A stretch of 64,000 bases of DNA from Callipepla californica brunnescens (Eukaryota > Chordata > Aves > Galliformes > Odontophoridae), in NCBI GenBank assembly GCA_023055505.1, contig JALIRH010000026.1, positions 9,439,591-9,503,590 of the forward strand. Direction: 5' to 3'. A model generated the notes under the pieces. The model saw only the letters and a list, made by a program, of their open reading frames with translations. It did not search any database and was not told the origin of the DNA. Each line of letters starts with the position of its first letter. Positions within the stretch are counted from its first letter, which is position 1. Position numbers and translations under genes: made by a program. Below, piece after piece: positions 54,265 through 64,000 of this stretch.

Positions 54265-55030
54265 GATCACAGAATTGGAGTTGGAGGGGACCTCTGTGTC
54301 CTAATGTCAGCCCCTGACCTTTACTGATGCTTGAAGTTATTCCTCCCCACATGCAAGAATCTATGCTTGCTCTTGATGAACTTCATTAGATTCCTCTCAG
54401 TCCAACTCTCCAGTCTGTTGAAGTCTTGTTGAATGGTAGCACAGCCTCTGGTGTGTCAACCGCTCATCCCAGCTTTGTATCATCTGCAAACTTTCTGGGG
54501 GTTGACTCTACCCTTTCATCTAGGTCACTGATTAAGATGTTGAACAGGACCAGACCCAGCACTGCCCCCTCAGGAATGATGCAGTTGCAGGCCTCTAACA
54601 AGACTGTTGCGATCCACCGATCACAACGCTCTGAGTTCTTCTGGTCAGCCAGTTTGCAGTCTACATCACTGTCAGTTCATCTGTCCCACACTTTCTAAGC
54701 TTCACCTCAGGGATGTTGTTGGAGACAATGTCAAACACCTTACTGAATTGAATGAACACAACATTCACTGCTCTTCCTCCATCTATCCAGCTGGTGATGG
54801 CATTATAGAACATGTTTTTTGCTGGTTGAACATGTTTTTTCCTTGGTGAATCCATGCTGACTACTCCTGAAAATCATCTTCTCTTCCAAATGCTTTAAAA
54901 CGGTGTTCCAGAACAACTTGTCCCATCAGCTTTCCAGGGACAGAGGTGAGACTGGCTGGCCTGTAGTTGCCCAGATCATCTTACCCAAGTTCTTAGGAAT
55001 GAGGGTAAAATAGGGTTGGGCAGCGACTCC
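54265..55030 (-). mobile_element. CR1 retroposon fragment with reverse-transcriptase remnant (decayed)
   Basis: Read on the minus strand from 55030 down, it gives CR1 ORF2 reverse-transcriptase blocks in order: Asn-Tyr-Arg-Pro-Ala-Ser-Leu-Thr-Ser near 54950; motif A as VFIQFSKVFD (54759-54730), where the expected catalytic Asp is Gln; Leu-Arg-Lys-Cys-Gly near 54690; [10 protein letters not shown] near 54550; and the catalytic FADDTKLG at 54490-54467. After about 54320 it jumps to the CR1 3' end (AATTCTGTGAT at about 54265). The element is therefore internally deleted between RT and the 3' terminus and has frameshifts and a stop just after FADDTKLG. A local duplication of GAACATGTTTTTT (54808-54842) interrupts the RT reading. 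It is not active. Confidence 0.92.
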
Positions 55031-56730
55031 CAAATTAGCTTTTTTCCTTATAATCGAGATAGTTGTGTTGTTCTGTTTTTTTTTTTTTTGTCTGTGATTT
55101 CTTTTTATTATTATTATTTTTAATTTTTTCATTGTTTTTTTACCTGTGATCATTTTAATTGGTTCTTAAATAACGAGAAATCGTTTGGGGTCAAAAAGAT
55201 GCCCTTCAGTCTGCATAAAATGGTGAAGAAAATTGGGATTGTGCCAGTAGTATGAATATCCTAGTGGGAGGTAACAAGAAATTGATTGTACTATCACAGA
55301 AAAGTGCTAGGAGTAGTCAGTTCCACTCTTTAATCAGCAATGTATTTCTGCATGTTTCTACGTATGCCTTTTTACTATTTGCAGCTCAAGTAATAAATAT
55401 TCATATTTTTGCAACGTTGCTAAGCTAAAAGCTTTCAGCAGAGAAAATATACAGAATAGAGGGAGACAGTCTCAAACTGCAAGCCTAAAATAAAGCAGCT
55501 GAATACATTCCAGCATAGGTTTGTAAAGAAAGGCAATGAGTGTTATGTGAGCAAATAAAACACTGTGACATTGCACTTAGCATTCACACATGCTGAAGGC
55601 AAGCTGTGCCTGGCCACACAGTTCTTTACCTAAGGGCTCCTAGCTTTGTCATCAACCTCAACAACAGTTCCAGAGTCAACAGACAGCAATGAAACAGCTT
55701 ATAAAATCCTCAGGGACTCAAGTACATGCCAGTGAAAAATTATTCAGTAGGGTGATAAGATTTTATTCAGTAGCTTTTTTCACTCTGTATAGGCAGAGTG
55801 AAAAGTCTTCTTAGGGTTAGTAGAGAGACCCGTGCTTTTTGGCTGATTAATAGAAGTTCACTAATTAGAACATGAAATTAAACAAGTTGAAGTATGAACT
55901 CAGGTTACCTACAGTCAGGCAAATATGAGGTTGTTCTTGTAATGAAATAAGTCCTCGCATATCCAACCTGAAGTCCGTGGGCTGTATGCAGCTCAGCACA
56001 GCTTGCAGTGTGGCCCACCCTGACCTCATGTCATCATGACAGCAGCTCTGCCCTTCCGAGCAGCTTGACCCAGCTCTTCAGCATCAGCCAAACACTGGTG
56101 CACTATGAACCCTATCTATGCTGAAACTAGGGTGCAGGATGCAGTGCAGTACTAACTCCAGTTATAGCAATAAGTTTATGGATTTTGATACGTTGGCTAA
56201 ACACAGTCCTGTGAACAGCAAAAGCTACGCAGTCATGGTTTCCATTTTCAGATAGAAATTTGAGAATAGGTTTTGAGATTACTGAAACAATCATCAGTTG
56301 TGCTTTATTTGCAACATCATTTTCAGTTAACATAAACTTATTACTCAAATGGGGCATACAGAAAAGCAATCCCAAATCTGATCGTGTCTCTTAACTAGAT
56401 TTGTATTAGCCCTTTCTTACTATAATTAGCCCTCACTTCACAACTATGCTTTATTTGAGTCATTGCTTTTTTGCAGTAATTACCTTTGTGAGCAACTGTT
56501 TTGAATGATGAAGTCCAGAAAGAGTAAAATTTTATCCATGGTGTTTGACAAGCGCCTTGAAAGCACACGGATAGTTGCATCCTGTGCCATTGAGCCAGAC
56601 TGATGTGTTAGTTTCACAAAAACAGGGTCAAATATCTTAGTCTATAGTTTTTGTTGGTCTTAATGTTTTAATAATATATATTTTTTATTTTTTTCTTTTA
56701 TATTCAGTAATTGTAAAATATATGTAATGA
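55031..56730. other. Unique intronic DNA, no gene seen
   Basis: Begins with T-rich and TTA-rich low complexity (55074-55140). The rest shows no repeat family or exon that I can name. Confidence 0.5.
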
Positions 56731-57280
56731 GGGCTGCTGTAAAAGTAATGTCTCCTATTTTATGGTGTTGGTCCACAACACCAGAGGTGATTGTTGGCAG
56801 TATGACAGTAGAGGTTGAGCCTTCCCACCACAATTCCATTACATTTTGTTGCTGTGTGACAGCTGGCGGCAGAGGGGTGGTCTGACAAAATGGCATCTGA
56901 CATGAAAGTGTGAAAGAAGCAAAGGTGTGTCACCGACTTCCTCCATGTAGAAAAAAATGCACCCAATGATGTTCATCGATATCTAGTGAATGTCTGTAGA
57001 GATAAGTCAGTGGATGTGAGCACAGTGAGACAATGGGTGGTGTGTTTCATCGCTGATAGCAGCGACATTGTTTCACCTCTGCTGACGCAGATTTTTACAA
57101 GCGTGGCATGTAGACTCTTGTCCATAGCTGGTGAAAATGCATACCTAGTAGTGGTTACTATGTGGAAAAAATAGAGTTTTGTAGCTGAGAATTTGCTCTA
57201 TCAGCTGCTGTTATTGTGTTCTTTGTATCTGTTGTGGTTTCTGTGGAAATAAATGGGAGGCATTACTTTTGGAGTGACTT
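56731..57280 (+). mobile_element. Mariner (Galluhop-type) relic, about 550 bases
   Basis: Left end 'gggctgctgtaaaagtaatg' then TCTCCTATTTT; right end 'gggaggcattacttttggag' then TGACTT, an inverted match. The interior encodes an N-terminal transposase piece (open 56986-57174, with VDVSTVRQWVVCF, the helix-turn-helix region), then after a frame change the C-terminal remnant beginning DFYKRGM (about 57090) and ending near Tyr-Tyr-Val-Glu-Lys. The catalytic middle is deleted and stops interrupt the C-terminal frame, so the copy is non-autonomous. Confidence 0.88.
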
Positions 57281-60076
57281 GTGCATATGGGGCCCACGAC
57301 AATTCTTCTTCACTCAGTGTAGCAAAGGCAATACAAAAGGTTGGACACCAATGGTTAAGTCCTTAATTTTTATGTTCCCACTCAACAACTTGGCAAACAA
57401 TCACAAATGATTGTTCTGAAGCTTCGATAAAAGACTTATTTTCCCAGTTATTTTGTGCTATGTTGTAGAACGCCCTGTAACAGAAAAAAATCCACTGAAA
57501 TTATCTTTGAACTGAATCTCTCTCCTAGTGTTAAGAAAAAAGCCTTGTTCAGCAACTTTCTTGTACATTAGCCATATGTTCTTTCTCATGGTTGGGAAAT
57601 ACATCAGATTCCCACGTGAGTTTTATCTAGCAGTTTCCCAAAGCTCGTGCAATACGTTGTACAGAGTATACATCCCAATTATTCTTGTTTAGTAAGAGAG
57701 CAGTAAGTGACCAAAGCCTTGGATTTATTTGAAACCAAATCTTGAATCATGACTTGCATAAACAAAGACAAAATAGGTCTTTGATGCCATTCATGGGTCC
57801 TCTAGGAAACAATAGTGACTGTTGTCACATTGCTTGATTATTTATTTGAAATGTTCTGTGTACTCTCTACTGCCAGTGCAGTATAATTTAGAAAGTTGCC
57901 ATTTAAATCCACATATCTTACTGTGATATTAAGTGTATTTAAACCTCATAAAATGCCTTCTAATTTATTTTTCATTTAGTCCATTTAATAAAATAGCAGT
58001 AATGTTCTTTCAAGTGAAGGTTATGGAAGGAAAATTGCTCCTACTTTTAAAATACACTCCTCAATTTGCTGTACCATTTATTGCACTGCAGAAGTCATTT
58101 ACCCTCTGGAACATTCACTTAGAATAAAATTATTGCTAAATTTCTTTAAAAAACACTGGAGATTGATCATATTCTTCATAACTTCAAATGAAGTTTTATA
58201 CATTGTTAATGTTTCAGTGTTATACTTGAAGTAAATTCTAAATTTAATTTATCCTTATTGGTGTTGTTTCTGAATTTGCTCTATGGAAGCTTTGTCTTCT
58301 TCAGTCTTTGGGGAGGTATTGAAGAACAACAAAAATTATGGTACTAATGATGCTATCTTAAAATGCTTTATATTGCACTGCTGTTGCTCTCAGAGTTCTC
58401 CTTGTTACAGAACAAGTCAGTTATATTATTTCATGTATTGCTTTTCAATGTGTGTGTGGGCAAAGCATCCTTGATTTACCAGTGTTGCTGCTGAGATGTG
58501 CATTTCTGACACATCCAAATGCTTAAAAGACACCTAGAAAGAAATGTTCTCACAAAAATAAGTACAGGTGTGGTGTTTGAATTAGCCCTAAGTCTCTTTA
58601 ATCCAGTCCTAGTCCAAGCACTATTTCTGCTATAGGAACCTTCCTCTCTCCTCTTCTCTTCTTGCATCCCTTTGTGCAAACCTTTCATTTGATCATTATT
58701 ACTTTCGGAGGGTGAAAGTTCAAGTCTGAGAAGTGATTCTGAAACCTTGACTGTTTTATAATTTCATTTCTGTATATCTGTGATTTTCATATAAAGTATT
58801 CTCAACTTACAAGTATGTATGTGTTTTTTAAACTAGCAGCCCTACATAGTACCTCTAGGGGCTGTAAATCAGGCTGTGCTGCAACTTTAATGATGCTGCT
58901 GTTCTCAAATGGTATTTTTCATTGTATAATTGCCCTCCACTTACACCTGTGCAACCCTCTTATTTTCAGTCAATATGAGTACTTGTAAAAGTTCAGAACT
59001 GTCGATTTGGTACATAAAAGCAGAGCTAAAATCATTAGTTTTGCCTGTGTTGTCCTGCAAACTCTGGTCTTGGCTTATTCATCCTAGTGGAGCAGAATTC
59101 AGTTGAGTGTTACGCTTGCCATAGCATTTTTCCAATGAAAAAGCAAGCAGCTCTCGTCCTCCTCTGGAAGGAGTCATTTACAAGTTCAGTTAGGTTAAGG
59201 ATAATATTAAATGAAAGAGAACAGAAAAGTCCCCCTTTGGGACTTCAGCCTTGAGTTTCATATTTTAATCTTGAGCTTCTTTCTGTTGACTTCAATCAGG
59301 TTTTTTTCTGTGTAGGTTCGATGTACAAGTCTTGTCCCTGCTCTGTTGCAGAGACTTGAATCTTTGTCTGAAAAGGCTCACGAGTAAAGAAACAGAATGA
59401 TTTCTTCATTAATCTGTGACTTTAACAGCTTTCATAGCAACCAAGAACTGTTATTCCGAACCAAGAACTGCATGTCCAAAATAGAGGATTAATCTGTTTG
59501 TCACACTTTTTCTGTTATGAAACAAAGTTTATTCTCTCACAGCTAATAATGTCACTGATAATATCCATAACTTCTATTTATTTAGTTATGAAAATTGATG
59601 CTAAGTGGGGTTAACTGTTCTTTTATAGGAAATCTTAAGTTACTTGTCTTCTCTGCAGATATTCCATTATTTGTTTATCTTGCATCTAAATTTTATTTCT
59701 ATTAATTGACTAACGCCTAAGTGTCCTTTTTCAATATAATATCCTCCCAGGGCTTAGATCAAGTGAAACTTTGAAGACTTAGATAACAGGTCTAATTGTG
59801 CAAATCACAGTGGTCGTAACTGCGTGCCGCAGCAGAAAGCTGTAAATAGTTGCACACGCTGACTGTCACACGATGCATAGTTTTCTGTTTGTTTATTTTC
59901 CTGTGATTATCCCAATACAGACCTGTATTGGTGGAAGTATTGTGACTACTGACTGTGTGATAGAGGATGGATACCCGCATAATAATAAAACATAACTGTC
60001 AATTTTCTGTCAAAAAAGTAAGAGGGAATAGATTGAATTACTTTTACAAAATGCCTTTGTTAAGAAGCAAGTACGA
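57281..60076. other. Unique intronic DNA, no gene seen
   Basis: No repeat family, RNA or exon recognised. A short direct repeat CCAAGAACTG lies about 21 bases apart near 59442-59470. Open frames are at most 70 codons. Confidence 0.5.
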
Positions 60077-60616
60077 GAGCTACTTGGAAAGTCATGCCTC
60101 TTATTCTGTTATGTTGACCCATGATATTAGATGTGAATGTTGGTATGGCAGTACCAGCCTTCCCACCAATATTCCCTTACATTTTGTTGCCATGTGACAG
60201 ATGGCAGCAGAGAGGCAGTCAGACAAAATGGCATCTGACGTGGAAGTGAGAATGAAAATAATGTGCATCACTCAGTTCCTCCATGTGGAAAAAGTTTCAC
60301 TTATTGACATTCATTGATGCTTGCTGAACATTTATGGAGAGCAAAGAATGGATGTGAGCAAAGTGAGGCAGTGGGTGGTGTGTTTCAGCAGTGATGGCAG
60401 TGGGTCACCTCTGCTGGTGCGGAGTGGATTTTTACAAGCACAGCGTGCAGGCTGTTATTCATTGCTGGTGAAAATGCGTAGTTAATCGTGGTGACTGAGC
60501 TGAACAATAGCATTTTGTAACTGAACATTTGCCCAATCCAATAGTGGTTTTGTGCTCTTTGCATTTGTTGTAGTTTCCATGGAAGTAAATAGGAGGCTTT
60601 ATATTTGGAGCAACCT
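60077..60616 (+). mobile_element. Mariner (Galluhop-type) relic, about 540 bases
   Basis: Left end 'gagctacttggaaagtcatg' with CCTCTTATT, right end 'aggaggctttatatttggag' with CAACCT, a decayed inverted repeat. The interior follows the copy at 56731 block by block: 'gacaaaatggcatctgacgt', 'ttgctgaacatttatggaga', 'gcagtgggtggtgtgtttca', then the C-terminal remnant beginning DFYKHSVQAV in another frame. It shares the same loss of the transposase middle and encodes no complete protein. Confidence 0.87.
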
Positions 60617-62261
60617 GTGTCTTATGGGACAGAACAATGCTGGATCATGGAGCAAAAACATATTACGTAGGAAGTAAACTGGCCTAGGCTCTCATGTGGA
60701 ACTTGTGCTTGACCTTTCACCTCTACCTGGGCAATGGCTGTTTGAACAGCCAAACCTTTGTCTTTATTCATATTCCAATGAAATATTTAATTAAATAAAT
60801 GAATATTCATATAGCAGTTTTCAATCTGTTTCTCAAGAACTGACCATGTTGTGCAAGTCACAGCTTTACTCGTATAGTGCTAAAAATGTACCTTTTGAAA
60901 ATGTCTTGCAACGATGATAAAAAATAGGAAGATCCTCTCCCTTTGTGTAGGAAGGTAGAAAGAAGTGTTGTTGCTAATGTATCTATAATTATCTGTGGTG
61001 GTAGGACAAAAGCCTAGATTTCAGTCTTTAGAATATCTTATATTTATATGCCGACAGAAACATTTAAAAATCTAATTTCAGCAGGGGAGTTTTGCATGTG
61101 CTTTAAATAGTGAAGAACACACTATTTTATACATTCCTTCCAGAGACAAAATTAAAATCATTACATTTTAGCAACACTTAAGATGTCTTGATATGTTTTT
61201 CCTAAATTATTCATGAACTTTCCATAATACCTTTCACTATTTTTTTTTTGCTGTGCTGTTGCAAGCTTCTCAAATAGGCTCAGATTTAATTTAATGAGAA
61301 TTTCTTATATGTACAGAACAGCGTGGGTGTGTGTTTATAGATGCACAAAATTGTGTGGGTTTAAAAGCTTGATGATTTGTTCTCTTGGTGTATGAAAATA
61401 AATGTTTAATTCCCAAGCTCTTAATGTTCTTTACTAGGCAAGTACAAGCACTTTTGGTAGAATCTGCATGAACATTTGATTTCCTGTGGCTAGTGAACAG
61501 AGGGTTCTTGTAAACTCTTATGAAAGGAAATTACACATTATCTGGTGTCAGCGTTGTAGACAAACAGGTAAGACCAGACTGGCACTTGGTCGCTTGCCCT
61601 TTTGAACATATTAATCATGCCTGTCTATCATTTCTATTTTATCCTTTCCCCTTTAAGTCCACCCTTACACATTTTACTACCTCTCTGCATGCATTTCCCA
61701 CAAGGAGAATTTGTTTAAGCTAATATTTGCTTTACTGAACAGAAAGGCATTATAGGAAGTGGGTTGTTTTTGTTTTTGTTTTTTTTTCCAGTGTTTCATA
61801 TAAGTGTAGAATAAGTACTTAAAAAGTATGAGAAAAACAGTCTGAGGGGGATGCCATTTGTTTAATTTATTCAGCTCTTTAAATCTGTTATCTAGCTGCC
61901 TCAGGTCTCCTGGTTTTTATGAGGTATTTATGACTGTTTGCCTGACAAATTAAATTTATGGTGTACCCTTCTCAATTTTACTTGGATTCCCAGAATTAAT
62001 GCAGTCTTCTCCTGAGGAGTTGAGTGAGGCTGTGCTTTTTAAGATCGTGATCACTGTCCCATATCTCTCTGAAGTTGTCAGTACTCTTAAATCTTTTCAC
62101 AGGGTGATAAAGATGCTGCCCTCTACCCTCTTTAGCTTGAGAAACAGCTGGGAGAAATTGTTTAGAAAAACATTAAGGTAATGCACCTGTATTAAACTAG
62201 GAAACAATGACAACTGCCTTGCACACTATAGGTCCCTGTAATAAGTATTGAAATATGAAGC
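60617..62261. other. Unique intronic DNA, no gene seen
   Basis: No repeat family or exon recognised. There is a T-rich stretch at 61766-61789. Confidence 0.5.
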
Positions 62262-62535
62262 TTGACATTCCATGAGGAAATGGTTTTAAATTGTAACAGG
62301 GTAGATTTAGACGAGATAATACGAAAAAATAATTTACTGTGAAGGTGGTGAGACACTGGAACAGATTGCCCAGCAAAGTTGTGGATGCCCCCTCCGTGGT
62401 AGCATTCAAGGCCAAGCTGGATGGAGCTTTGAGCAATCTGGTCTAGTGGAAGGCATTCCTGACTCTAGCAGGGGGTTGGAACTAAATGATCTTATAAACA
62501 TCCCTTCCAACCCAAACCATTCTCTGATTTTATAT
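62262..62535 (+). mobile_element. CR1 retroposon fragment (3' part)
   Basis: Sense-oriented CR1 3' end: 'ttccatgaggaaatggtttt', 'gggtagatttaga', 'ttactgtgaaggtggtgaga', 'cactggaacagattgcccag', 'gtggatgccccctccg', 'caaggccaagctggatggag', 'ctggtctagtggaaggc', 'agcagggggttggaac' and 'cccttccaacccaaaccatt', ending in CTCTGATTTTAT, a degenerate terminal repeat. About 270 bases and 5' truncated; the exact left limit is uncertain. Confidence 0.93.
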
Positions 62536-64000
62536 TTCTTTATCAGTAATTCTCCAGTTAGTGGTTGAGGTAAGCAGTGGTTGTGCTATCATCATGACAT
62601 GTGTTTTCACCTGGCATTTATTGTCATTCAAAGGACTAAGCAGTGGTCTTTATCTGCTCTCCATTAATGCAGTGTACAACATTCCCCGTGGCTCTTGAGC
62701 ATCATTGTCTCCTTTCTGTTGTTTGGCCTATAGCCTTGATCTCATTCTCAGTTTTGGTTACCTTTCATATTTGGCATCTGCTTTCATCTGACATGATTTT
62801 CTTCTTATGTGACAGCTCTAACAGACAGCTTTTGTTAGCCATGCATAGGTCTAAAAGTCATAGCATTTCATATCCCAGTAATGCAATATTCCGTTTTTTG
62901 GTCTTGGCTAATGCCATGCTTTCTGATCCACGTGCTGCCAAAATATTTTTCTTAACCTGTGACTGAGGGAACTTTGCCAGTTCTCAGTTCATCTCTCTAA
63001 TGGCCCTCCCTTCTCTATTACATCAGAATAAGTTGCCTATTTTTTATGTTAATGATACTGAAGGCTATTCCAAGTCTACAAATTTTTCATCAGATGTCAA
63101 AAAATGTTGCATCCTGTTTTAGTCAGCCTGTGATGTAAGGATTTTACTACTCATGTACTAGCAGAATCGTACTTCCTCCTCCTTTCTTAGGAAGTACTTG
63201 CATCAGCACGTGAGAACAGTCACCTCTCTGCTTCTTCGTATCTTGCCTTAATACACCCTTTGTCTCTGGAAAAGGCTTGACAAGTCAAGTGATTGATATG
63301 GCTCTTGTGCTGACTAATACTATCTCGTTTTCATCTTTTCCCTTGCTTTTTTCCATAGTTTTCTCATGTTTTGTACTTCTGTTGTCAGGTCTGTAGAGCA
63401 AAGACTGTCCTTTTTTATGTGCTTGTAAGTTAGTAGGAGAGCATTAAAAAAATATTAAGCATACAAGTGATATGGTACTGGCAATGAGCAATATACGAGT
63501 TGATATTTATATAATTTTTGATGGAATACTACAGCCTCTTCATTTTGAGGGAAGACAATTCTTCCTTTTTATCTGTTCTCCTCTTTACACACTACCATTG
63601 CTATGAAGTCTATATGAATGGTTTGTTTGCCTGACTTAAATATATATCCGTGGGCTGAACGATTCCGGCAGAAAAATGAAAAGAAAAAAAAATAAAATAC
63701 CTGTGGGATAGACTTTTAAAATATGAAGTGTGCCCAAGGAATTGAATTCGCAGAACTGAAAACTAAACCTGCAAAGTTTAGGAATTCCTAATAAGTTAAA
63801 CTTAATTTTGTCTCGAGCTACAAAAATCTGTATCAAGTGTATAGTTTTCTGTCTATTACTTAAGAGAAGCAGGTTTGTATTGGAAACTTGCTTAGTTACA
63901 TGCTTGGGAAATAATTGCTTATAGCTATTCTGACTAAACTGATAAAATGTTTTACTTGTGATAATACGGAAGAAAATGGGGCTCAATTCAGGCAACTTAG
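62536..64000. other. Unique intronic DNA, no gene seen
   Basis: No repeat or exon recognised. Open frames of 107 codons (62643-62966, plus) and 119 codons (63636-63995, minus) show no domain and are probably chance. Confidence 0.5.

Noticed and set aside
62643..63995. Open frames of 107 codons (plus) and 119 codons (minus)
   Set aside because: Composition-driven frames without domains, in intron sequence; expected by chance over 64 kb.

Overview
This window looks like ordinary nuclear DNA from a bird, most likely chicken or a close galliform relative. The DNA is AT-rich and carries CR1 retroposon fragments with the typical avian 3' end, four mariner-type elements of the chicken Galluhop kind, and an avian endogenous-retrovirus LTR. 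There are no bacterial operons, ribosome binding sites or CRISPR arrays.

The only coding sequence I can support is one 156-base internal exon at 11166-11321 (+). It encodes 52 residues of the amino-terminal domain of the delta-2 ionotropic glutamate receptor (GRID2, GluD2) and corresponds to exon 2. Both flanking introns are phase 1, and the splice acceptor, branch-point candidate and donor are visible. Positions 1-11165 are therefore the 3' part of intron 1, and 11322-64000 the 5' part of a very long intron 2, since no exon 3 sequence appears in the remaining 52.7 kb. GRID2 is known in mammals for exceptionally long introns, so this layout is expected.

Layout by region: 1-3.1 kb is unique AT-rich intron; 3.1-6.2 kb holds three CR1 pieces and long poly-A and poly-T tracts; 6.2-11.1 kb is unique intron with an A-rich stretch; exon 2 lies at 11.17-11.32 kb with an ATT microsatellite 10 bases past its donor. 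From 11.4 to 39.3 kb the intron is mostly unique, with one mariner relic (20.2 kb), one CR1 (22.6-23.1 kb) and scattered homopolymers. A CR1 lies at 39.3-39.8 kb. From 44.6 to 62.5 kb repeats are denser: a mariner relic on the minus strand (44.6), a perfect 160-base direct duplication (45.9-46.3), an old LTR (48.8-49.5), a CR1 with reverse-transcriptase remnants (54.3-55.0), two more mariner relics (56.7 and 60.1) and a CR1 (62.3-62.5).

I see no evidence for a new multi-gene system. The observations most worth checking are the perfect duplication, the shared internal deletion of the mariner relics, the substitutions in the GRID2 exon (including an added cysteine), and a stretch with unusually long open frames at 49.4-50.2 kb.
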